Source: Lentisphaeria bacterium
GTDB lineage: Bacteria; Verrucomicrobiota; Lentisphaeria; Victivallales; Victivallaceae
Assembly: GCA_017450705.1 (NCBI GenBank)
Contig: JAFSTC010000035.1
Coordinates: 1-55,122, forward strand
Direction: 5' to 3'
DNA length: 55,122 bases
The notes below the pieces were generated by a model. That model searched no databases and was not told where the DNA came from. It worked only from the letters and a program-made list of their open reading frames with translations. This document shows positions 1-10,200 of the stretch, piece by piece; position 1 is the stretch's first letter; the number at the start of each line of letters is the position of its first letter. A program made the translations under genes and the position numbers.

Positions 1-28
1 AAACTTTTTTTCACGTGAAAAAAAGTTT
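1..28. terminator. 28-bp perfect AT-rich palindrome, probable operon end
   Basis: AAACTTTTTTTCAC is followed directly by its exact reverse complement. It lies 22 bases beyond the stop codon of the minus-strand operon that ends at position 51, so it is placed like a terminator. Read on either strand it gives a long A/T hairpin ending in a T run. The stem holds little GC, so termination strength is uncertain, and the window edge hides what lies on the other side. Confidence 0.4.
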
Positions 29-50
29 TTCCCCTCCCCCGGAAGTTCCC

Positions 51-896
51 TCACCTTTCGGGCGGGCCGCCGTCGGGCGGGTCGTCCGCGGGGTGGTAGG
101 GGTAGGGGAAATAGTCCAGGATCCGGTCGTCGCCGGTTCCGGTGAGGGCCTGGGCGATGGTGAGGATGTAGCGGAAGCTGTCGCCGTTCACGGCGGCGGA
201 GAAGAGATTGGACGAGGCCAGGCGGAGGATGTTGCGGGTATCCCACTCGGTGATCTCCTTTGGGTCGCGGGGGGGGAAGATGCGCCAGTTGCGGGCGGGG
301 AGCATGATGCGGTTCCTCCGGTCGCAGACGGCGAAATCGTCCAGCACTCTTCCCACGCGGAAGGGGCCGTTCTCGCCGCCCGCAATGCGCACGGCCAGAC
401 CGGCCAGGAGCGAGGCGGCGCCGGTGTGTTCCGAGAGGATGCTCCCGATGCAGTAAAGTTCGGGCTTGAGGGTGGTGTCGGGTTCCGCGGCCAGATTTTC
501 CCCGGTCATGAAGGCGGCGATGTCCTCCAGGGAGACCAGTTTTTTGCTCAAGGCGCGCCGGAAGAACCCGGCGAGGGAGGCTTCGATCTCGGGGCGGCAG
601 TCGTTGTCGAACCACTGCAGATGCACGTCCACCAGCAGATCGGCGAAATCCGTTTCCGGGGAGCAGAGCCGGGCGAGAAAGTACTTGCGCCGGCGGCGGA
701 GAAGAAGGGCCGCCTCCAGCTGGTGGACCCGGCGGCGCAGCATGGGATCGCGGCTTTCGTGGAGTTCCGCCGGCACGTCCCCCAGTTCGTCCTCCCGGGC
801 CAGCAGTTCGGCCATGGCGTTGAGGGCGGTGGTCTCATCCGGGTCGTCCAGCAGCGAGGCGATTCGGCGGATCTCTTCTTTCTGCTCCTCAGTCAT
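51..896 (-). CDS. Hypothetical protein, possible degenerate SirB1/transglutaminase-like fold
   Basis: This 281-residue, soluble, acidic protein has no signal peptide or membrane segment. Its first 80 residues look helical (MTEEQKEEIRRIASLLDD, then an Arg-rich stretch LLLRRRRKYF). The middle, with LYCIGSILSEHTGAASLLAG followed by VLDDFAVCDRRNRIML, faintly resembles the SirB1 N-terminal (transglutaminase-like) layout, but I see no convincing Cys-His-Asp triad, so I do not assign that function. It is the last gene of the alaS operon. Its ATG lies inside the end of the exonuclease gene (overlap of 8 bases, ATGACTGA), which indicates translational coupling. An unrelated helical protein is equally possible. 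Confidence 0.7.
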   Translation of the reverse strand: MTEEQKEEIRRIASLLDDPDETTALNAMAELLAREDELGDVPAELHESRDPMLRRRVHQLEAALLLRRRRKYFLARLCSPETDFADLLVDVHLQWFDNDCRPEIEASLAGFFRRALSKKLVSLEDIAAFMTGENLAAEPDTTLKPELYCIGSILSEHTGAASLLAGLAVRIAGGENGPFRVGRVLDDFAVCDRRNRIMLPARNWRIFPPRDPKEITEWDTRNILRLASSNLFSAAVNGDSFRYILTIAQALTGTGDDRILDYFPYPYHPADDPPDGGPPER

Positions 897-1680
897 TGCC
901 GCCGCGGACGGGGAATTTGCCGATCAGGGCGTTGGAGGCGACCTCCTTGACGTCGTCGGCGAAATCGCCGCGGAGGATCCAGCGGAGGAACCCGGGATCG
1001 TTCTCGGCGATGTCGCGCAGGGTCCGCCCGGCGTTCTTGCCGAAGTTGACGACGACCTCGTCGCCGCTCCACTTGAAGCGGCGGCCCCGGTCCACGGCGT
1101 CGGGACCGGCCAGGTCGCTGAAGACGGCCAGCCCGTCCACGTCATCGGGCAGTTCGGCGTGGCGGTCCATCTCGCCGAGAAGGACCTCCAGCGTGGCGGC
1201 CGTGTCTGCTCCGGCGCTGTGGGCGTCGTCGAGCTCCTTGCCGCAGAAGAACTTGTAGGCGGCTGTCAGGGTGCGCGGATAGAGCTTGCAGAAGATGTTG
1301 TAGGCGTCGACGATCTTGTGGCTGACCGCGGCAAAGTCGTATCCCGCGCGCTTGAACTCCGCCTCCAGGATCGGCACGTCGAAACCGGTGATGTTGTATC
1401 CGGCCAGATCGCAGTCCGAAAGGTAGTTGAAGAGTTTTTCGGCGATGTCGGCAAAGGACGGGGCGTCGGCCACGTCGGCGTCGCTGATGCCGTGGATGGC
1501 TGTTGCGCCCGCGGGGATGGGGATCCCCGGGTTCAGACGGCGGACGGTGGTCTGCTGATGTCCGTCGGGCCAGAGTTTGACGACGGCGATCTCCACGATG
1601 CGGTCGCGCTGGGGAACCACCCCGGTGCTTTCGATGTCGAAAAAGGCGATGGGACGGACGAGTTTCAGACGGCCCGGCAT
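889..1680 (-). CDS. DnaQ-like (DEDDh) 3'-5' exonuclease with ExoX-like C-terminal domain
   Basis: Predicted 3'-5' exonuclease of 263 residues, cytoplasmic, probably in DNA repair or end processing. The DEDDh set is visible: D15 and E17 in FFDIEST (motif I), D101 in NITGFDVPIL (motif II), and H154 with D159 in DDAHSAGADT (motif III). Residues about 205-258 (VVNFGKNAGRTLRDIA, then DPGFLRWIL) match the short C-terminal domain found in ExoX-like exonucleases. It is not the replicative epsilon subunit as far as can be told, since no polymerase-binding tail is recognisable. RBS AGGAGA sits upstream of the ATG. It lies 22 bases after the STAS gene and overlaps the next gene by 8 bases. Confidence 0.88.
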   Translation of the reverse strand: MPGRLKLVRPIAFFDIESTGVVPQRDRIVEIAVVKLWPDGHQQTTVRRLNPGIPIPAGATAIHGISDADVADAPSFADIAEKLFNYLSDCDLAGYNITGFDVPILEAEFKRAGYDFAAVSHKIVDAYNIFCKLYPRTLTAAYKFFCGKELDDAHSAGADTAATLEVLLGEMDRHAELPDDVDGLAVFSDLAGPDAVDRGRRFKWSGDEVVVNFGKNAGRTLRDIAENDPGFLRWILRGDFADDVKEVASNALIGKFPVRGGND

Positions 1681-1702
1681 GATCTTTTCTCCTGTTGATT
1701 CG

Positions 1703-2227
1703 TTATTCGGCGTTCTCCGGGGAGGACGCTCCCTCCCGACCGTTTCCCTTCAGACGCCGGACGTCGGCGTCGGCGAAGGCGACGACGTCACGGAATTTTT
1801 CCATGTTCGCCGGTTCCGCGTCGATCAGCGTGTGGTGGGCTTCCGAAAGGGTCTCCGCGGTGTCGAGGAGCCCGGGGCCCTCCGCTTCGGCGGCGGAGGT
1901 CTCCGGCAGCTCCACCTTGCCCTCGGCAAAGGTGAAAAGTTTGATGACCCCCAAGTCCCGGAGAAGTTTCTGAAGCGCGGGATTTGCGTTGTACAGCGTC
2001 ATTCGGGTGTTGTCGCGCCGGGTCTTGAGCGCCAGCATGGTCAGGACGCCCATGAAGGTGCTGTCCATGGCGGTGCACGGACCGAGATCGATGACGAGAC
2101 TCCGGAAGACGCCGCTGCCCTTGGCGATCTCCCGCAGGGGCACGGCATACTCGAAATTCGCCCGCCCGCTCACCTTGACGGTGTACACGCCGTCTTTGTC
2201 GGAAATAAGCAAATCGCTGCTGCGCAT
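1703..2227 (-). CDS. STAS-domain protein (anti-sigma factor antagonist type)
   Basis: A 174-residue protein with one STAS domain over about residues 5-110. The hallmark is VIDLGPCTAMDSTFMGVL, where S56 aligns with the serine phosphorylated in SpoIIAA-type antagonists. The rest of the helix and LRDLGVIKLFTF also fit the family. The C-terminal 60 residues are low-complexity and acidic, with no recognised domain. By family, such proteins switch partners with an anti-sigma kinase, but no anti-sigma kinase is encoded in this window, so the partner is unknown. The gene lies 18 bases after alaS, with RBS GGGAGGG, and is probably cotranscribed with it. Confidence 0.85.
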   Translation of the reverse strand: MRSSDLLISDKDGVYTVKVSGRANFEYAVPLREIAKGSGVFRSLVIDLGPCTAMDSTFMGVLTMLALKTRRDNTRMTLYNANPALQKLLRDLGVIKLFTFAEGKVELPETSAAEAEGPGLLDTAETLSEAHHTLIDAEPANMEKFRDVVAFADADVRRLKGNGREGASSPENAE

Positions 2228-2245
2228 GGACCGGTCCCTCCCGCT

Positions 2246-4030
2246 CTACTGGGCGGCGCCGATGACGGCCTTGATCCGCCGGACGCCGCGGCTGGAGCTC
2301 TCCTCCTTGAGGATCTTGAAGCTGACCAGCTCGCCGGTCCGGGAGGCGTGGGGGCCGCCGCAGATCTCACAGCTCACGTCGCCCATGGTGTAGACCTTGA
2401 CGACCTGACCGTATTTGCTGCCGAAAAGGCCCATGGCGCCTTTGGCCCGGGCGCTCTCCACGTCCATTTCCTCGCACACAACGGGGATGTCCCGGGAAAT
2501 GGCTTCGTTGACCAGCTTCTCGGTCTCCGCCAGCTGTTCCGGGGTCATCTTGTCGGGATGGGAGAAGTCGAATCTCAGCCGTTCGGCGGTGATGTTGGAT
2601 CCCCGCTGTTCCACATGGGTCCCCAGAACCTTGCGCAGGGCGGCCTGGAGCAGATGGGTCGCCGTGTGGAGCCGCGCGGTGGCCACGGAGTGATCGGCCA
2701 GTCCGCCCTTGAACTTCTGTTCGGCCCCGGCCCTCGACATCTCCTGATGCTTTTTGTAGGCCTCTTCGTAGCCCGCCATGTCGACGGTGAAATTCTGCTC
2801 TTTGGCCATTTCGCAGGTGAGCTCGATGGGGAACCCGTAGGTCTCGTAGAGGTTGAAGGCGTTCTTGCCGGAGATGACCTTGCGTTCGACGAAGGCGGGG
2901 ACGCGGTCGATGAGTTTCTGGAACTCCTTGATGCCGTTTTCGAGGGTGACGCCGAACTGTTTTTCCTCGCGGTCCAGCTCCTGGACGATGATCTCCTGCC
3001 GCTCCTCGAGCTCGGGATAGAAGTCCTTGAATTCGCCGATCACGACTTTTGCGATGGAACTGGTGAAGAGCTTGCCCGAGATGCCCAGCTTGCGGCCTTC
3101 GCGGATGGCGCGGCGGATGAGCCGGCGCAGCACGTAGGGCTGATCCACCCGGCCGGGAGTGATGCCGTCGCCGATGATGAACGTCGCCGCCCGCAGATGG
3201 TCGGCGATGATGCGTTCCGAGGAGCAGCGCTCCGCGGGGGCGGCGATGCCGCGGATCTCGTCCAGTTTCGCGAAGATCGGGGCGAAGATCTCTGTCTCGT
3301 AGCAGCTGGCTTTTCCCTGGAGCACGGCGGTGACGCGCTCGAGACCCATGCCGGTATCCACGTTGCGCTGGGCCAGGGGCTCGAAGGAGCCGTCGGCGTT
3401 CTTCTTGTACTGCATGAAGACGTCGTTCCAGATCTCGACCCAGCGCTTGTCGGCGGGATCGAACTTTTCCGGCGCGGGTTTGGGTCCGGTCCAGTAGAAC
3501 ATTTCGGTATCGGGGCCGCAGGGGCCGGTGGTGCCGGCGGGGCCCCACCAGTTGTCCTTGCGCCCCAGTTTGGCGATGCGGCACTCGGGGATGCCGTGAC
3601 TCCGCCAGAGGCTGAAGGCCTCCTCGTCGAAGGGCACGTTTTCATCCCCGGCGAAGACGGTCACGGCCAGCATGTCCACGGGGATGTTGAGATTCTCCTT
3701 CCCCGTGAGGAACTCGAAACTGAAGCCGATGGCCTCTTTTTTGAAATAGTCGCCCAGGGACCAGTTGCCCAGCATCTCGAAGAAGGTGAGATGCACGGGA
3801 TCGCCCACTTCGTCGATGTCCCCCGTGCGGATGCATTTCTGGCAGTCGGTGAGCCGTGTCCCACCGGGATGCTTCGCCCCCTGGAGATAGGGGACAAGGG
3901 GATGCATGCCCGCCGTCGTGAAAAGACAGGTCGGATCGTTGTCCGGGATCAGCGACGCGCTCCGGATCTCCCGGTGTCCGTTGCGTTTGAAAAACTCGAT
4001 ATACTTTTTGCGCAGTTCCGTTGCTTTCAT
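2246..4030 (-). CDS. alaS: Alanyl-tRNA synthetase, minimal form (no C-Ala domain)
   Basis: Charges tRNA-Ala with alanine. The N-terminal class II catalytic domain is clear (MKATELRKKYIEFFKRNGH, LIPDNDPTCLFTTAGMHPLV, MLGNWSLGDYFKKEAI), followed by the tRNA-recognition helices. The editing core keeps its zinc ligands H455 and H459 (HTATH) and C557/H561 (CGGPH). At 594 residues it is about 280 shorter than E. coli AlaRS: it stops right after the editing core, and the beta-barrel segment normally between the helical domain and HTATH appears to be missing too. The start at 4030 is chosen because the conserved N-terminus begins there; an upstream ATG at 4087 would overlap the promoter. First gene of a four-gene operon. 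Confidence 0.95.
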   Translation of the reverse strand: MKATELRKKYIEFFKRNGHREIRSASLIPDNDPTCLFTTAGMHPLVPYLQGAKHPGGTRLTDCQKCIRTGDIDEVGDPVHLTFFEMLGNWSLGDYFKKEAIGFSFEFLTGKENLNIPVDMLAVTVFAGDENVPFDEEAFSLWRSHGIPECRIAKLGRKDNWWGPAGTTGPCGPDTEMFYWTGPKPAPEKFDPADKRWVEIWNDVFMQYKKNADGSFEPLAQRNVDTGMGLERVTAVLQGKASCYETEIFAPIFAKLDEIRGIAAPAERCSSERIIADHLRAATFIIGDGITPGRVDQPYVLRRLIRRAIREGRKLGISGKLFTSSIAKVVIGEFKDFYPELEERQEIIVQELDREEKQFGVTLENGIKEFQKLIDRVPAFVERKVISGKNAFNLYETYGFPIELTCEMAKEQNFTVDMAGYEEAYKKHQEMSRAGAEQKFKGGLADHSVATARLHTATHLLQAALRKVLGTHVEQRGSNITAERLRFDFSHPDKMTPEQLAETEKLVNEAISRDIPVVCEEMDVESARAKGAMGLFGSKYGQVVKVYTMGDVSCEICGGPHASRTGELVSFKILKEESSSRGVRRIKAVIGAAQ

Positions 4031-4074
4031 GATATCTCTCGAACTCCCTGTTGGATCTTTTCCTCCAATCGGAT

Positions 4075-4103
4075 AATATACACACATCCCGGTCGTTTTT
4101 CAA
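4075..4103 (-). promoter_or_regulatory. Promoter of the alaS operon
   Basis: On the minus strand, TTGAAA (complement of 4098-4103), a 17-base spacer and TATATT (complement of 4075-4080). The start site would fall near 4067, leaving a leader of about 37 bases before the alaS ATG. It matches the sigma-70-type consensus seen repeatedly in this window. Confidence 0.75.
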
Positions 4104-4146
4104 ACCCGGGAAGACAATTTCCGCAGAGCGGAAAGAGATGAGAGAC

Positions 4147-4179
4147 GAAAAAGGCCGGAGGGCTGTCGCCCATCCGGCC
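4147..4179 (-). terminator. Rho-independent terminator of the giant repeat-protein gene
   Basis: On the minus strand, GGCCGGA, an inner GGC/GCC pairing and TCCGGCC form a strong GC stem, followed immediately by TTTTT. It lies about 37 bases beyond the stop codon at 4216 and before the alaS promoter, so it separates the two transcription units. Confidence 0.85.
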
Positions 4180-4215
4180 CGTTTGGCTTGTCCGGTCTGT
4201 CAGACCTGTCGGCCG

Positions 4216-7200
4216 TCAGATCGCCGCAAGGCGGGTGCTCCACTCGGATCCGACGCTGCCGTAGTAGCGCCATTCGAGGGTGTCGGCGCCCTTGACGAGC
4301 TGGGTGCCGAGGTCGCCCGCGGAAGTGCGGATCCTGAGATCGTCCCTGCCGTCGCCGTCGAAGTCGGAGATCTGTTCCACCGTGACGTCGCCGAGGTCGC
4401 CGAGGCCGAACCAGGCTTTGGCGTTGCCGTCCTCGACGAGCCATGCGCCGTAATAGGTGCCCTTCTGCAGCAGGACATCGTCGATGCCGTCGCCGTTGAA
4501 GTCGCCCGTGCCGATGATGGCGAATCCTTCGGGGAGGGTGTCCAGATCGGCCCAGACCATGGTGCCGTCTTCCTGGGTGAGCCAGCTGCCGGCGAAGCCC
4601 GCGTCGTGAGAGAGGACCACGTCGGAACGGCCGTCGCCGTTGAGATCGCCTATGGCATCGAGGTGCCACTCGTCCCCGAGGCTCTGGAAGTAGTTCCAGC
4701 CTGTGGTCTCGCCGCTGGTGAAGTAGCATCCCACGGCGCCGTTGACGTTGCGCAGGAGCAGATCCGTCTGGCCGTTGCCGTTGAAGTCGCCGAGGCCGAG
4801 GATCTGGGTGTCGGCGTCGAACTGGCCGACCGTTTCCCAGCCCGTGACGTGGCCCGTGTCGTCGGTGACCCAGGCGCCGATGATGTTGTCGGTGCTCTTG
4901 ACGTAGACGTCATTGGTCGCCTTCCCGGCCAGGGTGATGCCTGTGCCGAAGATCTCCCAGCCCGGGTTGCGCTGACTCAGGTCGCCCCAGACGGGGGTCT
5001 GATCGGACTGGATCAGCCACGCGCCCGTCGCACCTTCCGCACCGTGGCCCGGTTCGGTGATGGACATGATGATGTCCGCCCGCCCGTCGGCGTTGAGGTC
5101 TCCGGGGAGGCAAACCGGCGGCTCGGGAGAATCGCCGACGGTCAGGGTCAGGCGGCCCGCAGTCCGGAGCAGCGTGTAATACTGCCCTTCCAGTTGGATG
5201 CAGGCGTTGACATCGATCGTGTCGCTGGCGCCGTTTGTGGCGCGGATCGTAACGGTCCTGTTGAACCCGACCGCGCCGTCGGCCAGACTGTAGTTGCCTT
5301 TCTCCTGATCGACCTTGACGGTGATGACGTAGCTCGGATCGCCCAGGATCAGGGACAGATCGTTGACCAGCGCCGCCGTTCCGGGCAGGGTCTCCGTGAG
5401 ATCGAAGCCGATGATGCCGCCTTCGTAAGCCGAGATGACGCCGCCCTGAGAGATCTCCATAAGGCCCGTCGCCGTGCCGCCGCTGGAGATATACATGCAG
5501 CCGCCGGCGTTGATGGTGATGCCGTTGACCGTCCCGCCGCCTTCAATGGCCATGCTGCCGGCGTTGACCGTGGTTGCCGAGGCCGAACCGCCGGAGGCGA
5601 CGATCATGCTGCCGGAGTCGTTGACCGTGGTCCGTTCCGCCTTGCCCTCGTCGCCGATGACCAGAGCGGCGCCCTCGTTGACCATGGTCCAGGCCGCCAG
5701 GGCTCCGTCTTCGACTCCCATGTTGGCGCTGGCGTTCAGCGTCGTGAAGCTCGCGCACCCGCTGTTCCGGACCGTGACGAAGCCGTTGGAGCCGACCGTG
5801 ACGAGATTGGCGAAACCGCCGTTGATGTCCAGACCGCCTTCGATCGTGGTCCAGCGGACTTCGCCGTCGGTGTCGACCGTGAGCGCGCCTCCCTCATGGA
5901 CCGTGCCCCAGCTGATCGCACCGTCGCCGGAGACGGTCACGCTGCCGCCGGCTTCGACCGTCGCGGACGTGGCGGCGCCGCCGGAGCCGATGGTCATGCT
6001 GCCGTCGGCGTTGACTGTCGTCCACTTGGCCGTACCGCCGCCGAAGACGTCGACGCTGCCGCCGGAGTGGATCGTGGTCCACTCGGCTTCGCCGCCGTCG
6101 AGGGTCATGCTGCCGTCGGCGTTGACCGTGGCGGAGATCGCCGCGCCCGAGGCGTAAACGAACAGTCCGCCGCCGGAGCCGAGCGTGGCATCGGCGGCCA
6201 CGGTCCCGGCGTGCGCAGTGGCGCTCCGTCCATCGGAGAATACCATGCCGCTGAAGGTGTGAGCATCGAAACTCGCGGTCCCGCCGGAAACACCGACGAA
6301 TCCGCCGTCTTCCACGATGTGGGTCGCCGTACCGCCGGAGATCGTCATGCTGCCGCCGGAGTGGACCGTGGTGCTGTCGACCGAACCGTCGAGGACCGTC
6401 ATGCTTCCCCGGTCGTTGATCGTGTTGTCTTCGACCGTTCCGGCGTAAACGTTCACGGCGCCGGAGGCCAGGATCTCGGTGCCGCTGGCCGCGCCGCCGG
6501 AGACGTTCATCACGCCCGCGGCGTCGACCGCTGTGGCCGTCGCCGAGCCGCCGGAGATGTTCATGACGCCGCCGGAGACCGCGGTGTCGCTGACCGAGCC
6601 GCCGGAGATGTCCATGACGCCGTCGGCGTTGACCGTGGTGGCCGTCGCCGAACCGCCGGTCATGGTCACGATACCGGCGGAACCGACCGTGGTGCCGCTG
6701 ACCGAACCGCCGGAAATGTTCATGGCGCCGGAGCCGTTGACCGTGGTTTCGCCGACCGTACCGCCGGAGATGTTCATGACGCCGTCGGCATTGACCGTGG
6801 TGGAGGTCGCCGATCCGTCGTAGAGATCCATGACGCCGCCGTCGATGGTGGTGATTGCCGCCGAGCCGCCGGAGATGTTCATGGTGCCGCCGGAGACCGC
6901 GGTGGACGTCGCCGCACCGCCGGAGATGTTCATGGCGCCGGAGCTGTTGATCGTGGTGGCCGTCGCCGAGCCGCCGGAAATGTTCATGACGCCGTCGGCG
7001 TTGACGGTGGTTGATGTCGCTGTGCCGCCGGTCATTGTCACGATGCCGGCAGAACTGATCGCGGTTCCGCTCGCGGCGCCGTCGGAGATGTTCATTGCGC
7101 CGCCGGAGACCGTGACGGTTGTCGCCGTACCGCCGGAGACGTTCATGATGCCGTCGTCGTTGATCGCGACGGCTGTTGCCGATCCGCCGCAGAGATCCAT

Positions 7201-10200
7201 GACGCCGCCGTCGACAGTGGCGGACGTCGCCGTACCGCCGGAGATGCACATACTGCCGCCGGAGCCGATGGCGGTGGAGTTCGCCGTACCGCCCGAAAGC
7301 GTCATGCCGCCGCCGGAATTGACCGTGGTGGAGACCGCCTCGCCGCCGAAGAGTGTCATGTCGCCGCCGTCGATGGCGGTGATCGTCGCCGTGCCGCCGG
7401 AAACCAGCATTTGGCCGGTCGGAAGGATCGTTGTGCTGACGACTGCGCCGCTGAAGACGGTCACGGTGCCGTAAGCGTCGATCGTGATGGAGTCCGCCGT
7501 ACCGCCGGAAACTGCCATTTCGCCGCCGTCGACGGCGGTGAGATCGGCCGTACCGTCAAGGACCGTTATGCTGCCGCCGGAACTGACGGTAGTGGCTGTC
7601 GCCGTACCGCCGGCGAGCGTTATGCCGCCGGAACTGACCGTGGTGGAGTTCGCCGAGCCGCCGGCGAGCGTCAGGACGCCGCCGTCGAGCGTGGCGGAGT
7701 CGGCCGTCCCGTCGGTGAAGACGGTCAGGCTGCCGCCGGAGATGATCGTTCCGATGGCGGAACCGCTGCTGAAGACCAGCATGCTGCCGGCCAGCGTGGC
7801 GGCGGAAGCCGTCGTACCGGAGTGGAGCGTCGCACTCCGGTTCCCCGCGATCGTGCTGCTGATGAAGGTACAGGCGACAAATGCCGCAGCCGCACCCTCG
7901 GCCACGTCGACGAAACCGCCGTTTTCAACGATGTCCGTCGCCGATCCGGTGGCGGCAATGTTCATGCGGCCGCCGATGCCCACGGTGGTGAAGATGGCCG
8001 TTCCGCTCACGACGTCCAGCAGGGAATCGTCGCCGGAGAGCGTGTTGCCGGAGACTGTTCCGTTGCTCGTGACGGTCACGGTGCCGCCCAGGATCGTATT
8101 GCTGTCGGCCGAACCGCCTGCGACGGTCATGCCGCCGGAGATGATAAAGGTGTCCAGAGCGGCCGCGCTCTCGAAAACGGTCATGTTCCCGCCGGCGTTG
8201 AGGGTGGTGGAGGTCACCGCGCCCGCGGCGGAGACGGCCAGACTGCCGCCGGAACCGATCGTGGTGAAATCGGCCGTGCCGCCGGAGATCGTCATATCGC
8301 CGTCGGAGACCGTGGTGGAAGTCGCCTTGCCGCCGGAGAGCGTCATGTTTCCGGAAGCGCTGACTGCGGCGGAAGTCGCCGAACCGTCGGCGAAGACGGT
8401 CAGACTGCCGCCCGAGACGATCGTTCCGGTGGCGGAACCGCTGCTGAAGACCAGCATGCTGCCGGCCAGCGTGACGTCGGAGGCCGTGGTGCCGGAATGC
8501 ACTGTCGCGCTCTGGCTTCCCGCGATCGCGCCGCTGAAGGTGTGGGCGACGATCGCCGCCGCCGCGCCATCGGCAATATCGACGAAACCGCCGTTTTCGA
8601 CGATGCCCGCCCCGGATCCTGTGGCGGCGATGTTCATGCGGGCGCCGATGTTGACCTGGATATCCGTTGCCGCGCCGCTCACGACATCCAGCAGGGAAGC
8701 GTCGCCGTCGAGCGTGGCGCCGGAGACCGTCCCGTTATCCGTGACGGTCATGCTGCCGCCGGAGACCGTGGTGGAATCCGCCGCGCCGCCCGCGACATTC
8801 ACTCCGCCGGAGAAGATCATATTGCCCGTCGCCGTCGCGCCGGCGAAAACGGTCATGTTCCCGTTCCCGTTGATCGTGGTGGATGTCGCCGTGCCCGCGC
8901 CGGAGACGCTCATGCTGCCGCCGTCGAGCACCGTTCCGCCCGCCGAGCCGCTGCTGAAAACAAACATCTCTCCGCCGGAGCTGACCGTGGTGTCCAGGGC
9001 CGTCGTTCCGGAGTGGAGCGTCGCGCTCTGCGTCGCCGACAGCGTTGCGCCGCTGAAGGTGTGAGTGACGAAATTGATCGTCGCGCCGGAGGAATAATCG
9101 ACGAAACCGCCGTCTTCGGTGACATCGACAGCCGCACCGCTGTCGGCAACGGTCAAACTGCCGCCGATACCGACCGTGGTGCTGTTCGCCGTACCGGATC
9201 CTTCCACGTGCACGGAGCCGCCGGAGACGACCCCGGTCTTCGATATCGTACCGCCGGAGGAAACGGTCACGCTTCCGCCGTCGATCAGGTTGTCGCCGGC
9301 CGTCCCGCCCGCCGAAACGGCCAGACTGCCGCCGGAGGCGACTGTGGTGGAGGTCGCCGTGCCGCTCTCGACGGACATGCTGCCGTCGGCGTTGACTGCG
9401 GCGGAAGTGACCGATCCCTGCGCGGCGACGGTCAGACTGCCGCCCGCGTTGACCGCGGCAGTGGTCCCGGAACCATTGGCGGAGACGACGAAGACACCGC
9501 CGTCGACCGTGGTGTTGTCGGCCGCACCGCCGCTTGAAACGAACAGACTGCCGCCGGAGAGGATCGTCGAGGTCGCCGTTCCGGCACTGGAAACGACCAT
9601 GCTGCCGCCGGAACCGACCGTGAAATCGTTCGTCGAGGCGCCCTTGAGGAAAACGGCCCCGGAGGATGCGACGGAGAATCCTTCCGCGAAGCCGTTGCTC
9701 TCGACATACATGGATCCGTCGGGACCGACCATACCGCCGGAGGCCGAACCGCCGCGTTCGATCAGGGCGCCGCCGCCGGCGCCGATGGTCGTGCCGTCCG
9801 CCCGCCCGTTCTTTTCCACCAGCAGGAAGCCCGCGGAACTGACGGTCGTGTGGGTGACTGAACCGTTGCTTTCGACGTACAGGACACCGGCGGCGTGGAC
9901 GGTCGTGCCGTCCGCCGCGCCGTTGGAACTGACGATCATATTGCCGCCGCTGACCGCGGTGGCCGCCGCGGAACCTGTGCTCTCGACATGCATGACGCCG
10001 TTGAAGGCGACCGTGGTCTCCGAAACGAGACCGCTTCTCACGAACAGGACGCCGTCGGAACTGACGGTCGTGCCGTCCGCCGCGCCGTCGGCGGAAACGA
10101 CCATGCTGCCGCCGGAACCGATCATCGCGCCGCTGGCCGCACCGCCGCTCTGCACGACCATGCTGCCCGCCGAACTGACGGTCGTGCCGATCGCCGAACC

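Noticed and set aside
1577-4141. Long plus-strand open frame opposite alaS and the STAS gene
   Set aside because: It mirrors codon bias of two clear genes on the other strand, has Ala/Gly/Asp-rich composition with no domain, and no ribosome binding site.
4194-4206. GGTCTGTCAGACC palindrome
   Set aside because: Only 6 bp per arm, in the 3' region of the giant gene beside a much stronger terminator.
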